From the NCBI GenBank assembly GCA_041178545.1, contig JBEGVB010000193.1, forward strand, positions 1 through 20,183: a stretch of 20,183 nt of DNA, in the 5' to 3' direction. Positions within the stretch are counted from its first letter, which is position 1, and each line of letters opens with the position of its first letter. This document shows positions 6,367 through 12,453 of the stretch, piece by piece. The position numbers and the translations under genes are program-made. This DNA is from JBEATZ01 sp041178545. Its GTDB lineage: Bacteria > Planctomycetota > UBA1135 > UBA2386. Under the pieces are notes generated by a model, which worked only from the letters and a program-made list of their open reading frames with translations, made no database searches and was not told the DNA's origin.

Positions 6367-7845
6367 ATGCATTCGGGCGGATGCTGCGTTGAGACGACGA
6401 GACGCGTCGGCAGGGCAATGACCCTCGTCGCGCCCGCCCTGCTCGCGTCGGCATGTGCCGTGATGCCCGGCGAGCTCAACCTCTCGCCCCTCTACTACCA
6501 CCGCCTCGACCCCGACGGCACGGTGCAGGAGATGGACGTGCTCTGGCCCATCGTGCACTACGAGCGCACACCGGAGGGCGGGAAGGACTTCCGGATCCGG
6601 CCGCTCTACCGGCGGGTGACGGAGCCGGAGTTGCAGGCCACCGAGCACCAGTTCCTGTGGCCGGTCGGGAGGGTGCGCAGCGACCAGGAGGAGACCAACC
6701 ACCGGTTCTTCCCCCTGTGGAGCTGGCGCAGCCGCCTCAACGACGAGGGCGAGCGCGAGGTCGACTGGTACGCGGTGTTCCCGCTGCTCTGGGGCGGTAC
6801 GAGCGAGGACGGGCGCGAGGACTACTTCGCCTTCCTGCCGTTCTACGCGGACATCCCGCAGTTCCTCAGCTACGAGCGCTTCCGCACCGTCCTGTTCCCC
6901 CTCTACGTGCGCCTCGACAAGGAGGGCCACCGCCACACCCTGTACCTGTGGCCCCTCATCGGCACGAGTTCGTGCGCGGAGGCCAACCACGAGTGGCACC
7001 GGTTCCTGCCGCTCTATGCCGTGGACGTGGAGCCCGGCCGCCACCAGCGCTACCACGTGCTCTGGCCGTTCGTGAGCTGGGGCACGGAGAACGAGTTCAC
7101 CGACGACCCGGTGCACACCCTGTGGTTCTGGCCCTTCTTCGGCACCCGCAGCGCGCGCGACACCAGCGGCCTGATGATCGCATGGCCGCTGTTCGAGGTG
7201 ACCGAGAAGCGCGATGCCTTCTACCGCCTCAACGTGGCATGGCCCTTCGTGCGCTACTACAGCTCGGTGATGGAGGCGGACCGTCGCCTGAAGCAGTGGT
7301 GGTTCTTCCCCTTCTTCGGCCGCGCCACCGACGACCAGCAGGATGCATGGACGGCCCTGTGGCCGATCGTCTGGTGGCGCTGGTACGACAACCCGGACCA
7401 CGAGACCTTCCAGCGCTTCGTGCTGCCGTTCTTCTGGAACATCGAGCTGGTCAACAAGCTCGACGACGGCGGCGAGAACTTCACCAAGATCTGGCCGCTC
7501 GCCCACTGGGGCTCGGTGCGCGGCGCCGACGGCGTCGCCGAGCGAGGCAACTGGTCCTTCCTCTCCCTCTGGCCGTGGCGCGAGGGCAACGCCCCGGGGG
7601 TCGAGGAGGCCTACGGGTGGCTGTGGCAACTCGTCTGGGGCAGGCAGCGGGCGCGCGACGACCACTCCGTCGACGCCATGGCGCGCCTCTACACGCGGCG
7701 GACCCGGGGCGAACGGACCCAGGCCAGCGTTCCCTTCCTCTTCAACTGGGAATCGGACCGCGACGGCGCCAAGCTCAGGCTCTTCCAGTTCCTGCCGGTC
7801 CCGTTCGCCGGCAGCGCCCCGGAACCCGAGGAAGCCAAGCAGTGA
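6367..7845 (+). CDS. Trp-rich WP-repeat lipoprotein encoded with an MCE lipid transporter
   Basis: I do not recognise a named family. The 492-residue protein has a basic n-region (TTRRVGR) and a hydrophobic segment ending in LLASAC, so C30 is a likely lipidation site. From residue 38 to about 405 it is made of roughly 20-residue units, each centred on a hydrophobic-(W/F/L)-P-hydrophobic core such as LWPIV, FFPLW, FLPFY, LWPFV, FWPFF and AWPFV. The prolines fall at 41, 61, 79, 99, 116, 139, 158, 178, 196, 215, 234, 256, 274, 293, 315, 333, 354, 377 and 403. Units are joined by acidic or glycine turns (DPDG, PEGG, NDEG, DKEG, DDGG). Trp makes up 31 of 492 residues. The pattern suggests repeated beta-strands, possibly a membrane barrel or large sheet. 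The stop overlaps the mlaE GTG (GTGA), so it should act with that transporter. ATG 6367 is preferred for its AGGA and its charged n-region; ATG 6418 is the alternative. Confidence 0.85.
   Translation: MHSGGCCVETTRRVGRAMTLVAPALLASACAVMPGELNLSPLYYHRLDPDGTVQEMDVLWPIVHYERTPEGGKDFRIRPLYRRVTEPELQATEHQFLWPVGRVRSDQEETNHRFFPLWSWRSRLNDEGEREVDWYAVFPLLWGGTSEDGREDYFAFLPFYADIPQFLSYERFRTVLFPLYVRLDKEGHRHTLYLWPLIGTSSCAEANHEWHRFLPLYAVDVEPGRHQRYHVLWPFVSWGTENEFTDDPVHTLWFWPFFGTRSARDTSGLMIAWPLFEVTEKRDAFYRLNVAWPFVRYYSSVMEADRRLKQWWFFPFFGRATDDQQDAWTALWPIVWWRWYDNPDHETFQRFVLPFFWNIELVNKLDDGGENFTKIWPLAHWGSVRGADGVAERGNWSFLSLWPWREGNAPGVEEAYGWLWQLVWGRQRARDDHSVDAMARLYTRRTRGERTQASVPFLFNWESDRDGAKLRLFQFLPVPFAGSAPEPEEAKQ
6487..7581 (+). 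repeat. Protein-level array of about 19 WP-type repeats (~20 residues each)
   Basis: This stretch codes for 19 consecutive units with a central Pro flanked by aromatic or aliphatic residues. The Pro-to-Pro spacings are 20, 18, 20, 17, 23, 19, 20, 18, 19, 19, 22, 18, 19, 22, 18, 21, 23 and 26 residues. The units are diverged and share the core rather than the turns, so this is an old repeat and not a recent DNA tandem duplication. Weaker copies may exist at VPFLF (residue 456) and FLPVPF (475-480). Confidence 0.8.
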
Positions 7846-8639
7846 ACCCGTTCGCCAAGACCGGCGCCTCGATCCGCCAACGCATCGACGACGCAGGCTG
7901 GACCTTCGACCTGCTGGTGCGCGCGGTCGCCGCGCTGCCCAAGCTGCCGCGCCGACTGCGCTTCACCCTCGACGTCGCCTACAACGCCGGGGTCCGCACC
8001 CTTCCGGTCACCATGATCGTGGCGGCGTTCGCAGGCGCGATCCTCGCCATGCAGACGGGCATCGAGCTGCGGCGGTTCGGCGACACCGCAGTGCTCGGCT
8101 CGATCACGGCACTGTCGATGTGCCGCGAGATGGGCCCCTTCATCACCGGCGTGATCCTCGCCGCCACCATCGGGTCCGCCATCGCCGCCGAGCTCGGCAC
8201 CATGAAGGTGAGCGACGAGATCAGCGCACTCGAGGTCATGTCGGTCGACCCGGTCAACTACCTCGTGCTGCCGCGCGTGGTGGCGCTGGCGGTCATGTGC
8301 CCGATGCTCACCCTCTTCTCCAACCTCGTCGGCATCGCCGGCGGCTCGGTCATCGCCGACCAGAACCTGGGCGTCTCCCAGACCCTGTTCTGGAACTCCG
8401 TGCAGGAGTCCCTCACCTCGACGGGCAAGTTGCTGCCGAAGGAACTCTACGTGGGCCTCTTCAAGGCCTTCGTGTTCGGCATCGTGATCGCCGTCGTCAG
8501 CTGTGGCGCGGGCTTGCGCGCGCGCGGCGGCGCGCTGGGAGTCGGCCTCGGCGTGCAGGCGGCCGTGCGCAACTCGGTGCTGCTGATCATCGTCCTCGGC
8601 TTCATCATCACCTGGTTCTTCTACTTCCTGACCACATGA
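7842..8639 (+). CDS. mlaE: MCE/Mla-family ABC transporter permease
   Basis: This 265-residue integral inner-membrane protein belongs to the MlaE/YrbE permease family, which moves phospholipids between inner membrane and MCE proteins. The family signature is clear: CREMGPF (94-100) and IGSAIAAELGTMKVSDEI (110-127), followed by EVMSVDPVNYLVLPR. Hydrophobic segments lie at about 51-74, 85-110, 149-171, 203-223 and 244-264. The GTG start overlaps the repeat-lipoprotein stop (GTGA), with GAGGAA upstream as ribosome binding site, and its own stop overlaps the mlaF ATG (ATGA). The tight coupling shows it forms one complex with the next two products. Confidence 0.95.
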   Translation: MNPFAKTGASIRQRIDDAGWTFDLLVRAVAALPKLPRRLRFTLDVAYNAGVRTLPVTMIVAAFAGAILAMQTGIELRRFGDTAVLGSITALSMCREMGPFITGVILAATIGSAIAAELGTMKVSDEISALEVMSVDPVNYLVLPRVVALAVMCPMLTLFSNLVGIAGGSVIADQNLGVSQTLFWNSVQESLTSTGKLLPKELYVGLFKAFVFGIVIAVVSCGAGLRARGGALGVGLGVQAAVRNSVLLIIVLGFIITWFFYFLTT

Positions 8640-9364
8640 TCGCCCTGAACGGAGTGCGCAAGCGACTGGGCGACCGGCAGATCCTCGACGGGCTCACGTT
8701 CGAGGTGCCGGACGGGATGAACTACGTGCTCATGGGGCCGTCTGGCAGTGGCAAGAGCGTCACCCTCAAGCACGTCATCGGCATCCTCGCTCCCGACGAG
8801 GGCAGCGTGCACGTGGACGGGCTCGACGTGCCCAGCATGGACCAGCGCCAGCTGATGGACCTGCGCAAGCGCATGGGCTACCTGTTCCAGAACGGTGCCC
8901 TCATCAACTGGCTCACCGTCGCCGACAACGTGGCGTTGCCGCTGCGCGAGCACACCCGCCTGTCGAAGGGAGAGGTGCAGGACCGTGTGCAGGAAGTGCT
9001 CGGCATGGTCGGGCTCGCCCACGCCGCAGCCCAGTTCCCGCCGGAGATCTCGGGCGGCATGAAACTGCGCGCCGGCCTCGCCCGCGCCCTCGTCACCAAG
9101 CCCGAGTACGTGCTCTACGACGAGCCAAACGCGGGCCTCGACCCCATCATCAGCCACCAGATCCACGAACTCATCGTCGAGGTGCGCGAGCGCCTCGGCG
9201 TGACCGGCGTCATCGTCACCCACTCGCGCGCGTGCGCGACCCACTGCGGCGACCGCATCGGCATCCTCGAGAACGGCCGCATCGCCGTGGAGGGCACCGT
9301 TGCGGAGATGACCGCCAGCCAACACCCCCTTGCCCGCGCCTTCCTCGGCGGCGGTGCGGACTGA
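8636..9364 (+). CDS. mlaF: MCE/Mla-family ABC transporter ATP-binding protein
   Basis: The 242-residue cytoplasmic ATPase powers the MlaE permease. In order it shows Walker A GPSGSGKS (34-41), Q-loop LFQNGAL with Q85, the signature ISGGMKLRAGLARAL (138-152), Walker B VLYDEPNAGLDP (159-170) with E163, and the switch histidine H196 in VTHS. The signature has Ile in place of the usual Leu and the SGGM form typical of the MlaF subfamily. The family usually reads KR after GGM, whereas here it is KL. The start overlaps the mlaE stop by 4 bp, and mlaD follows after a 4-bp gap. No MlaB-like STAS gene accompanies it. Confidence 0.95.
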   Translation: MIALNGVRKRLGDRQILDGLTFEVPDGMNYVLMGPSGSGKSVTLKHVIGILAPDEGSVHVDGLDVPSMDQRQLMDLRKRMGYLFQNGALINWLTVADNVALPLREHTRLSKGEVQDRVQEVLGMVGLAHAAAQFPPEISGGMKLRAGLARALVTKPEYVLYDEPNAGLDPIISHQIHELIVEVRERLGVTGVIVTHSRACATHCGDRIGILENGRIAVEGTVAEMTASQHPLARAFLGGGAD

Positions 9365-9368
9365 AGCC

Positions 9369-10532
9369 ATGAACCGTATCCAGCGCGACACCCTGCTCGG
9401 CTGCGTCTTCTTCGGGGCCCTCATGCTGCTCCTGTGGGCGACCGTCAACCTCACCGACGTGTCGCTGCAGCGGGTCCCGGCGATGGTCGTGTCCTTCCCC
9501 GACGCCGGCGGAATCCGGATCGGCGACCCGGTGCTGCTGCTTGGCAAGCGAGTGGGCAAGGTCAACGACGTCCAGTTCGTCGCCACCGAGCCGCTCAACC
9601 GCATGCGGCTCGACCTGCGGCTCGAGCAGCCCGTGGACCTCACCGACAAGTACCTGATCGAGATCCAGGACAGCGGCGTGCTGGGCGGCAAGCAGGTCTA
9701 CATCGACCCAGGACTCGGCCCGGTGGCCAAGCACGACAAGCTCACCGGCACCACGCGCGGCAACGCCTTCGAGCGCGTGGCCGACCCGTTCTCCGGCAAG
9801 GGCCCCGTGGGCGAGGAACTGCTCGGCACGCTGCAGGAGGCGCGCTCGTTCTTCCGCAACCTGAACGACGAGGACACCTCGATCGGCGCCCTCGTGCGCC
9901 GTCGCGAGCTCTACGACGAGGTGCTGGGCTCGGTGCAGAGCCTGCGCCGCATCGTGCAGGCAGTGGAGGCGGGCGACGGCATCCTCGGCCGGCTCGCCAT
10001 GGACACGACCCTGCGCGACGACGCCATGACGTTCGTCGCCAACCTGCGGCGCCTGAGCGACGAGCTCACCGGCACGGACGGCACCATCGGCAAGCTGATC
10101 AACGACCGCGAGCTCGGCACCAAGTTGGAGACCGCGGTCGCCGACCTGCAGGCGATGATCGCGGACGCGCGCGCCGGCAAGGGCGCCCTCGGGCGCGTGC
10201 TGTCCGACCAGCAGCTCGCCGACAACCTCTCCAGTGCCGTGGGCGACCTCGCGCTCGCGCTGCGCCGGGCCAACGACCCCGAGGCAGGCACCATCGGCAG
10301 GCTGCTTGCCGACCCGCAGACCGGGGAGGACACCAAGGTGGCCGTCGCCAACATCCGCTTCGTGACCGAGCAGCTGAAGAGCGGCAAGGGCACGCTCGGG
10401 CTCCTCATCAACGACGAGGAGATGGGCGTGCGCTTGCGGCGCATCTTCACCCAGGTTTCGCGCGCGCTGGAGGACGCCCGCGAGGCGGCCCCGATCGCGA
10501 CGTTCGTGCAGGTGCTGATCGGCGCGTTCTGA
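9369..10532 (+). CDS. mlaD: MCE-domain lipid-binding protein with six-fold C-terminal repeat
   Basis: This 387-residue protein is anchored by one N-terminal membrane helix (about 8-27, LLGCVFFGALMLLLWATVNL). It then has an MCE domain (about 33-130) with VSFPDAGGIRIGDPVLLLGKRVG and IQDSGVLGGKQVYIDPG. MCE domains form hexameric rings that carry lipids across the periplasm. E. coli MlaD is about 180 residues; here a further 250 follow, mostly helical. They contain six repeats built on (S/I/T/A)(I/L)G(R/K)L, starting at residues 171, 205, 239, 273, 308 and 342, which is a period of 34-35 residues. The C-terminus is hydrophobic (APIATFVQVLIGAF). By analogy with PqiB or other long MCE proteins, the repeats may extend the ring into a tube, but this is inference. 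It is the last gene of its operon and converges on ribE with an 18-bp gap. Confidence 0.93.
   Translation: MNRIQRDTLLGCVFFGALMLLLWATVNLTDVSLQRVPAMVVSFPDAGGIRIGDPVLLLGKRVGKVNDVQFVATEPLNRMRLDLRLEQPVDLTDKYLIEIQDSGVLGGKQVYIDPGLGPVAKHDKLTGTTRGNAFERVADPFSGKGPVGEELLGTLQEARSFFRNLNDEDTSIGALVRRRELYDEVLGSVQSLRRIVQAVEAGDGILGRLAMDTTLRDDAMTFVANLRRLSDELTGTDGTIGKLINDRELGTKLETAVADLQAMIADARAGKGALGRVLSDQQLADNLSSAVGDLALALRRANDPEAGTIGRLLADPQTGEDTKVAVANIRFVTEQLKSGKGTLGLLINDEEMGVRLRRIFTQVSRALEDAREAAPIATFVQVLIGAF
9876..10442 (+). repeat. Six 34-residue LG-type repeats in the MCE protein
   Basis: The coding sequence repeats every 102-105 bp. Anchors are TSIGALVRRREL, DGILGRLAMDTTL, DGTIGKLINDREL, KGALGRVLSDQQL, AGTIGRLLADPQT and KGTLGLLINDEEM. 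Each is followed by an amphipathic helix of the type xxAVADLxxxIxxxR. The spacing is constant to within one residue, which implies a regular superhelix or stacked assembly. Confidence 0.85.
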
Positions 10533-10550
10533 CGGACGGGGCTGCGGGCT

Positions 10551-11147
10551 TCAGCGCCGGTAGCCGGCCAGCATCTTCTCGACGTACTTGGCGATCACGT
10601 CGACCTCGACGTGCACCGCATCGCCTGCAACCGCCGACCGCAGGGTCGTGACCTGCACCGTGTGCGGGATGACCCAGATCGTCACCACGTCCGCGGCGAT
10701 CCCCGCCACGGTCAACGAGATGCCGTCGAGGGTGACCGAACCCTTCTCCACGCAGTAGCGGGCCAGGTCCGCGGGCAGCCGGACCGCCAGTTCCCCCCCC
10801 GCCACGGCGTCCACCGGGCGCTCCACGTGTCCCAGCCCGTCCACGTGGCCTTGGACGATGTGGCCGCCGAGGGGGTCGCCGGCGCGGAGCGCGGGCTCCA
10901 GGTTGAGTACCGTCCCGGGCCGGCACCGGCCCAGCCAGGTCCGCTGCAGGGTCTCGGGACTGAGGTGGAACCGTGCCACCCGCCCGTCCCACCGCACCAC
11001 CGTGCAGCACACCCCCGACAGGGCGATGGAGTCGCCGATCCGGACCGGTCCGGACAGGCCGGACAGGTCCACGTCGAGGTCCATCTCGCCGGAGGCCTGC
11101 TCGACCCCCGTGACCTTACCCACTGCCGCAACGAGTCCGGTGAACAT
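10551..11147 (-). CDS. ribE: Riboflavin synthase, alpha chain
   Basis: The enzyme joins two molecules of 6,7-dimethyl-8-ribityllumazine to make riboflavin. The 198-residue protein begins with the hallmark MFTGLV and consists of two tandem lumazine-binding domains (about 1-96 and 97-198). The first has IGDSIALSGVCCTVV and the second has GGHIVQGHVDG and KGSVTLDGISLTV. It forms a homotrimer in the cytoplasm. The ATG at 11147 is preceded by AAGGAG, rather close to the start. No other rib gene and no FMN riboswitch are visible; the upstream gap to trmD is only 64 bp. The C-terminus ends normally (YVEKMLAGYRR). Confidence 0.96.
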   Translation of the reverse strand: MFTGLVAAVGKVTGVEQASGEMDLDVDLSGLSGPVRIGDSIALSGVCCTVVRWDGRVARFHLSPETLQRTWLGRCRPGTVLNLEPALRAGDPLGGHIVQGHVDGLGHVERPVDAVAGGELAVRLPADLARYCVEKGSVTLDGISLTVAGIAADVVTIWVIPHTVQVTTLRSAVAGDAVHVEVDVIAKYVEKMLAGYRR

Positions 11148-11153
11148 GGCTCC

Positions 11154-11182
11154 TTGACCTTACCAGCACCCATCCATACTCT
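11154..11182 (+). promoter_or_regulatory. Candidate promoter for the trmD-rplS-secDF cluster
   Basis: TTGACC at 11154-11159 is a near-consensus -35 element. A -10 candidate is CATACT (11175-11180, 15-bp spacer) or TACTCT (11177-11182, 17-bp spacer). It lies in the 64-bp divergent gap, about 30 bp ahead of the trmD GTG. Neither combination is ideal. Confidence 0.35.
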
Positions 11183-11211
11183 GCCCGGCCTTTTCTTACG
11201 GCGCAGCCACC

Positions 11212-11958
11212 GTGTTCTGCGTGATCTTGACACTCTTTCCGGAGGCCATCCGGCCCTATCTGGAGGAGAGCATCCTCGGGATCGCGCAGCGGCAGGGGAA
11301 GCTCCGGGTCGAGCTCGTCGACATCCGGGACTTCACCTCCGACCCGCACCGCACCGTCGACGACCGACCGTTCGGCGGCGGGCCGGGCATGGTGCTGAAG
11401 CCGGAACCGATCTTTGACGCCATTGAGTCCGTGGAACGCACCCATGGTTCGTTCCACAAGATCCTGCTCTGTCCGCGCGGAAAGACCTTCCACCAGCGGC
11501 GCGCACGGGAGTTCAGCCGGATGGACCGGCTGCTGCTGCTGTGCGGGCGCTACGAGGGCTTCGACGAACGCATCCGCCTGGGGATGACCTGGGAGGAGAT
11601 CAGCCTCGGCGACTTCATCCTCGCCGGCGGCGAACTCCCTGCCCTGGCGGTGGTCGAAGCGGCCACCCGGCTGGTGCCGGGCGTGCTGGGGTGCGCAGAG
11701 TCGCCGGAACTCGAGTCCTTCGAGGGCGACCTGATGGACTACCCCACGTACACCCGACCCCGCGAGTTCCGCGGCATGAAGGTGCCCGACGTGCTGATGT
11801 CCGGGGACCACGGTGCCGTGGCCCGTTGGCGGCTGGAGCAGGCGAGGATCCTCACGGCGCAGAAGCAGCAGCATTCCCTTTCTTCTTCCCAAGACCGGGT
11901 CCCGAGTCCTCGCATCGAGGAACCGGGCACCGGCGCAGAGCAGCAGAATCCATCATGA
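11212..11958 (+). CDS. trmD: tRNA (guanine-N1)-methyltransferase
   Basis: TrmD methylates G37 next to the anticodon of several tRNAs using S-adenosylmethionine, which prevents frameshifting. The 248-residue protein shows the family blocks in order: LTLFPEAI (6-13), DDRPFGGGPGMVLKPEP (50-66), the trefoil-knot SAM site LLCGRYEGFDERI (109-121) and SLGDFILAGGELPAL (131-145), then MDYPTYTRP (175-183) and VLMSGDHGA (194-202). About 30 polar residues at the C-terminus (from 217) are not conserved. The GTG start places the beta-strand CVILTLFPE as in relatives; no Shine-Dalgarno is seen. The stop overlaps the rplS ATG (ATGA). The trmD-rplS order is widely conserved in bacteria. Confidence 0.96.
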   Translation: MFCVILTLFPEAIRPYLEESILGIAQRQGKLRVELVDIRDFTSDPHRTVDDRPFGGGPGMVLKPEPIFDAIESVERTHGSFHKILLCPRGKTFHQRRAREFSRMDRLLLLCGRYEGFDERIRLGMTWEEISLGDFILAGGELPALAVVEAATRLVPGVLGCAESPELESFEGDLMDYPTYTRPREFRGMKVPDVLMSGDHGAVARWRLEQARILTAQKQQHSLSSSQDRVPSPRIEEPGTGAEQQNPS

Positions 11959-12359
11959 ACATCATGCGTCAGCTCGAACTCGAGCACATGAAGGCAGAGA
12001 TCCCGGACTTCGGGATCGGCGACAACGTCGACGTCCACTACCTCATCAAGGAAGGCGACAAGGAGCGCGTGCAGATCTTCTCCGGCACCGTCATCGCCAT
12101 CCGGGGCTCCGGCATCCGCCGGGTTGCCACCGTCCGCCGCATCGTGGCGGGTGAGGGCGTCGAGCGCGTGTTCCCGCTGCACACCTCCCGCGTGGAGACC
12201 GTGGTGGTCAAGGAGCGCGGCAAGGTGCGGCGCGCCAACCTGAAGTACCTCCGCGACCGCCTCGGCAAGGCCGTGCGCGTGAAGCCGAACCTTGGCAAGA
12301 CCCGCTACCCCCGCTCGGGGAAGGGCAGCGGTCTGGCCAAGAAGACTGCCGATAGCTGA
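11955..12359 (+). CDS. rplS: 50S ribosomal protein L19
   Basis: This 134-residue protein of the large ribosomal subunit sits at the interface with the 30S subunit. Recognisable L19 features are FGIGDNVDVHYLIKEGDKER, VQIFSGTVIAIRGSGI, TVRRIVAGEGVERVFPLHTS and the basic stretch KVRRANLKYLRDRLGKAVRV. A lysine- and serine-rich tail of about 20 residues extends past the usual end. The ATG at 11955 overlaps the trmD stop by 4 bp, which suggests translational coupling; an ATG at 11964 is also in frame. secDF follows after 94 bp. Confidence 0.97.
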   Translation: MNIMRQLELEHMKAEIPDFGIGDNVDVHYLIKEGDKERVQIFSGTVIAIRGSGIRRVATVRRIVAGEGVERVFPLHTSRVETVVVKERGKVRRANLKYLRDRLGKAVRVKPNLGKTRYPRSGKGSGLAKKTADS

Positions 12360-12409
12360 GAAGCAGATCCGCCGGGTCGACCAAGGCCGTCCGGCAGCAT
12401 CGTACACAC

Positions 12410-12435
12410 GCGGCCCTGGCTGATGCCCGGGCCGC
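12410..12435 (+). promoter_or_regulatory. GC hairpin ahead of secDF
   Basis: GCGGCCC (12410-12416) and GGGCCGC (12429-12435) form a perfect 7-bp stem with a 12-nt loop, 18 bp before the secDF start, in the rplS-secDF gap. There is no T-tract after it. It could attenuate readthrough from rplS or mask the secDF start, which lacks a visible Shine-Dalgarno. In such GC-rich DNA a chance stem cannot be excluded. Confidence 0.35.
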
Positions 12436-12453
12436 AAGCCTTCCCAAAGCGCC

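Noticed and set aside
11148..11211. FMN riboswitch upstream of ribE
   Set aside because: The 64-bp gap is too short for the RFN element and lacks its conserved segments.
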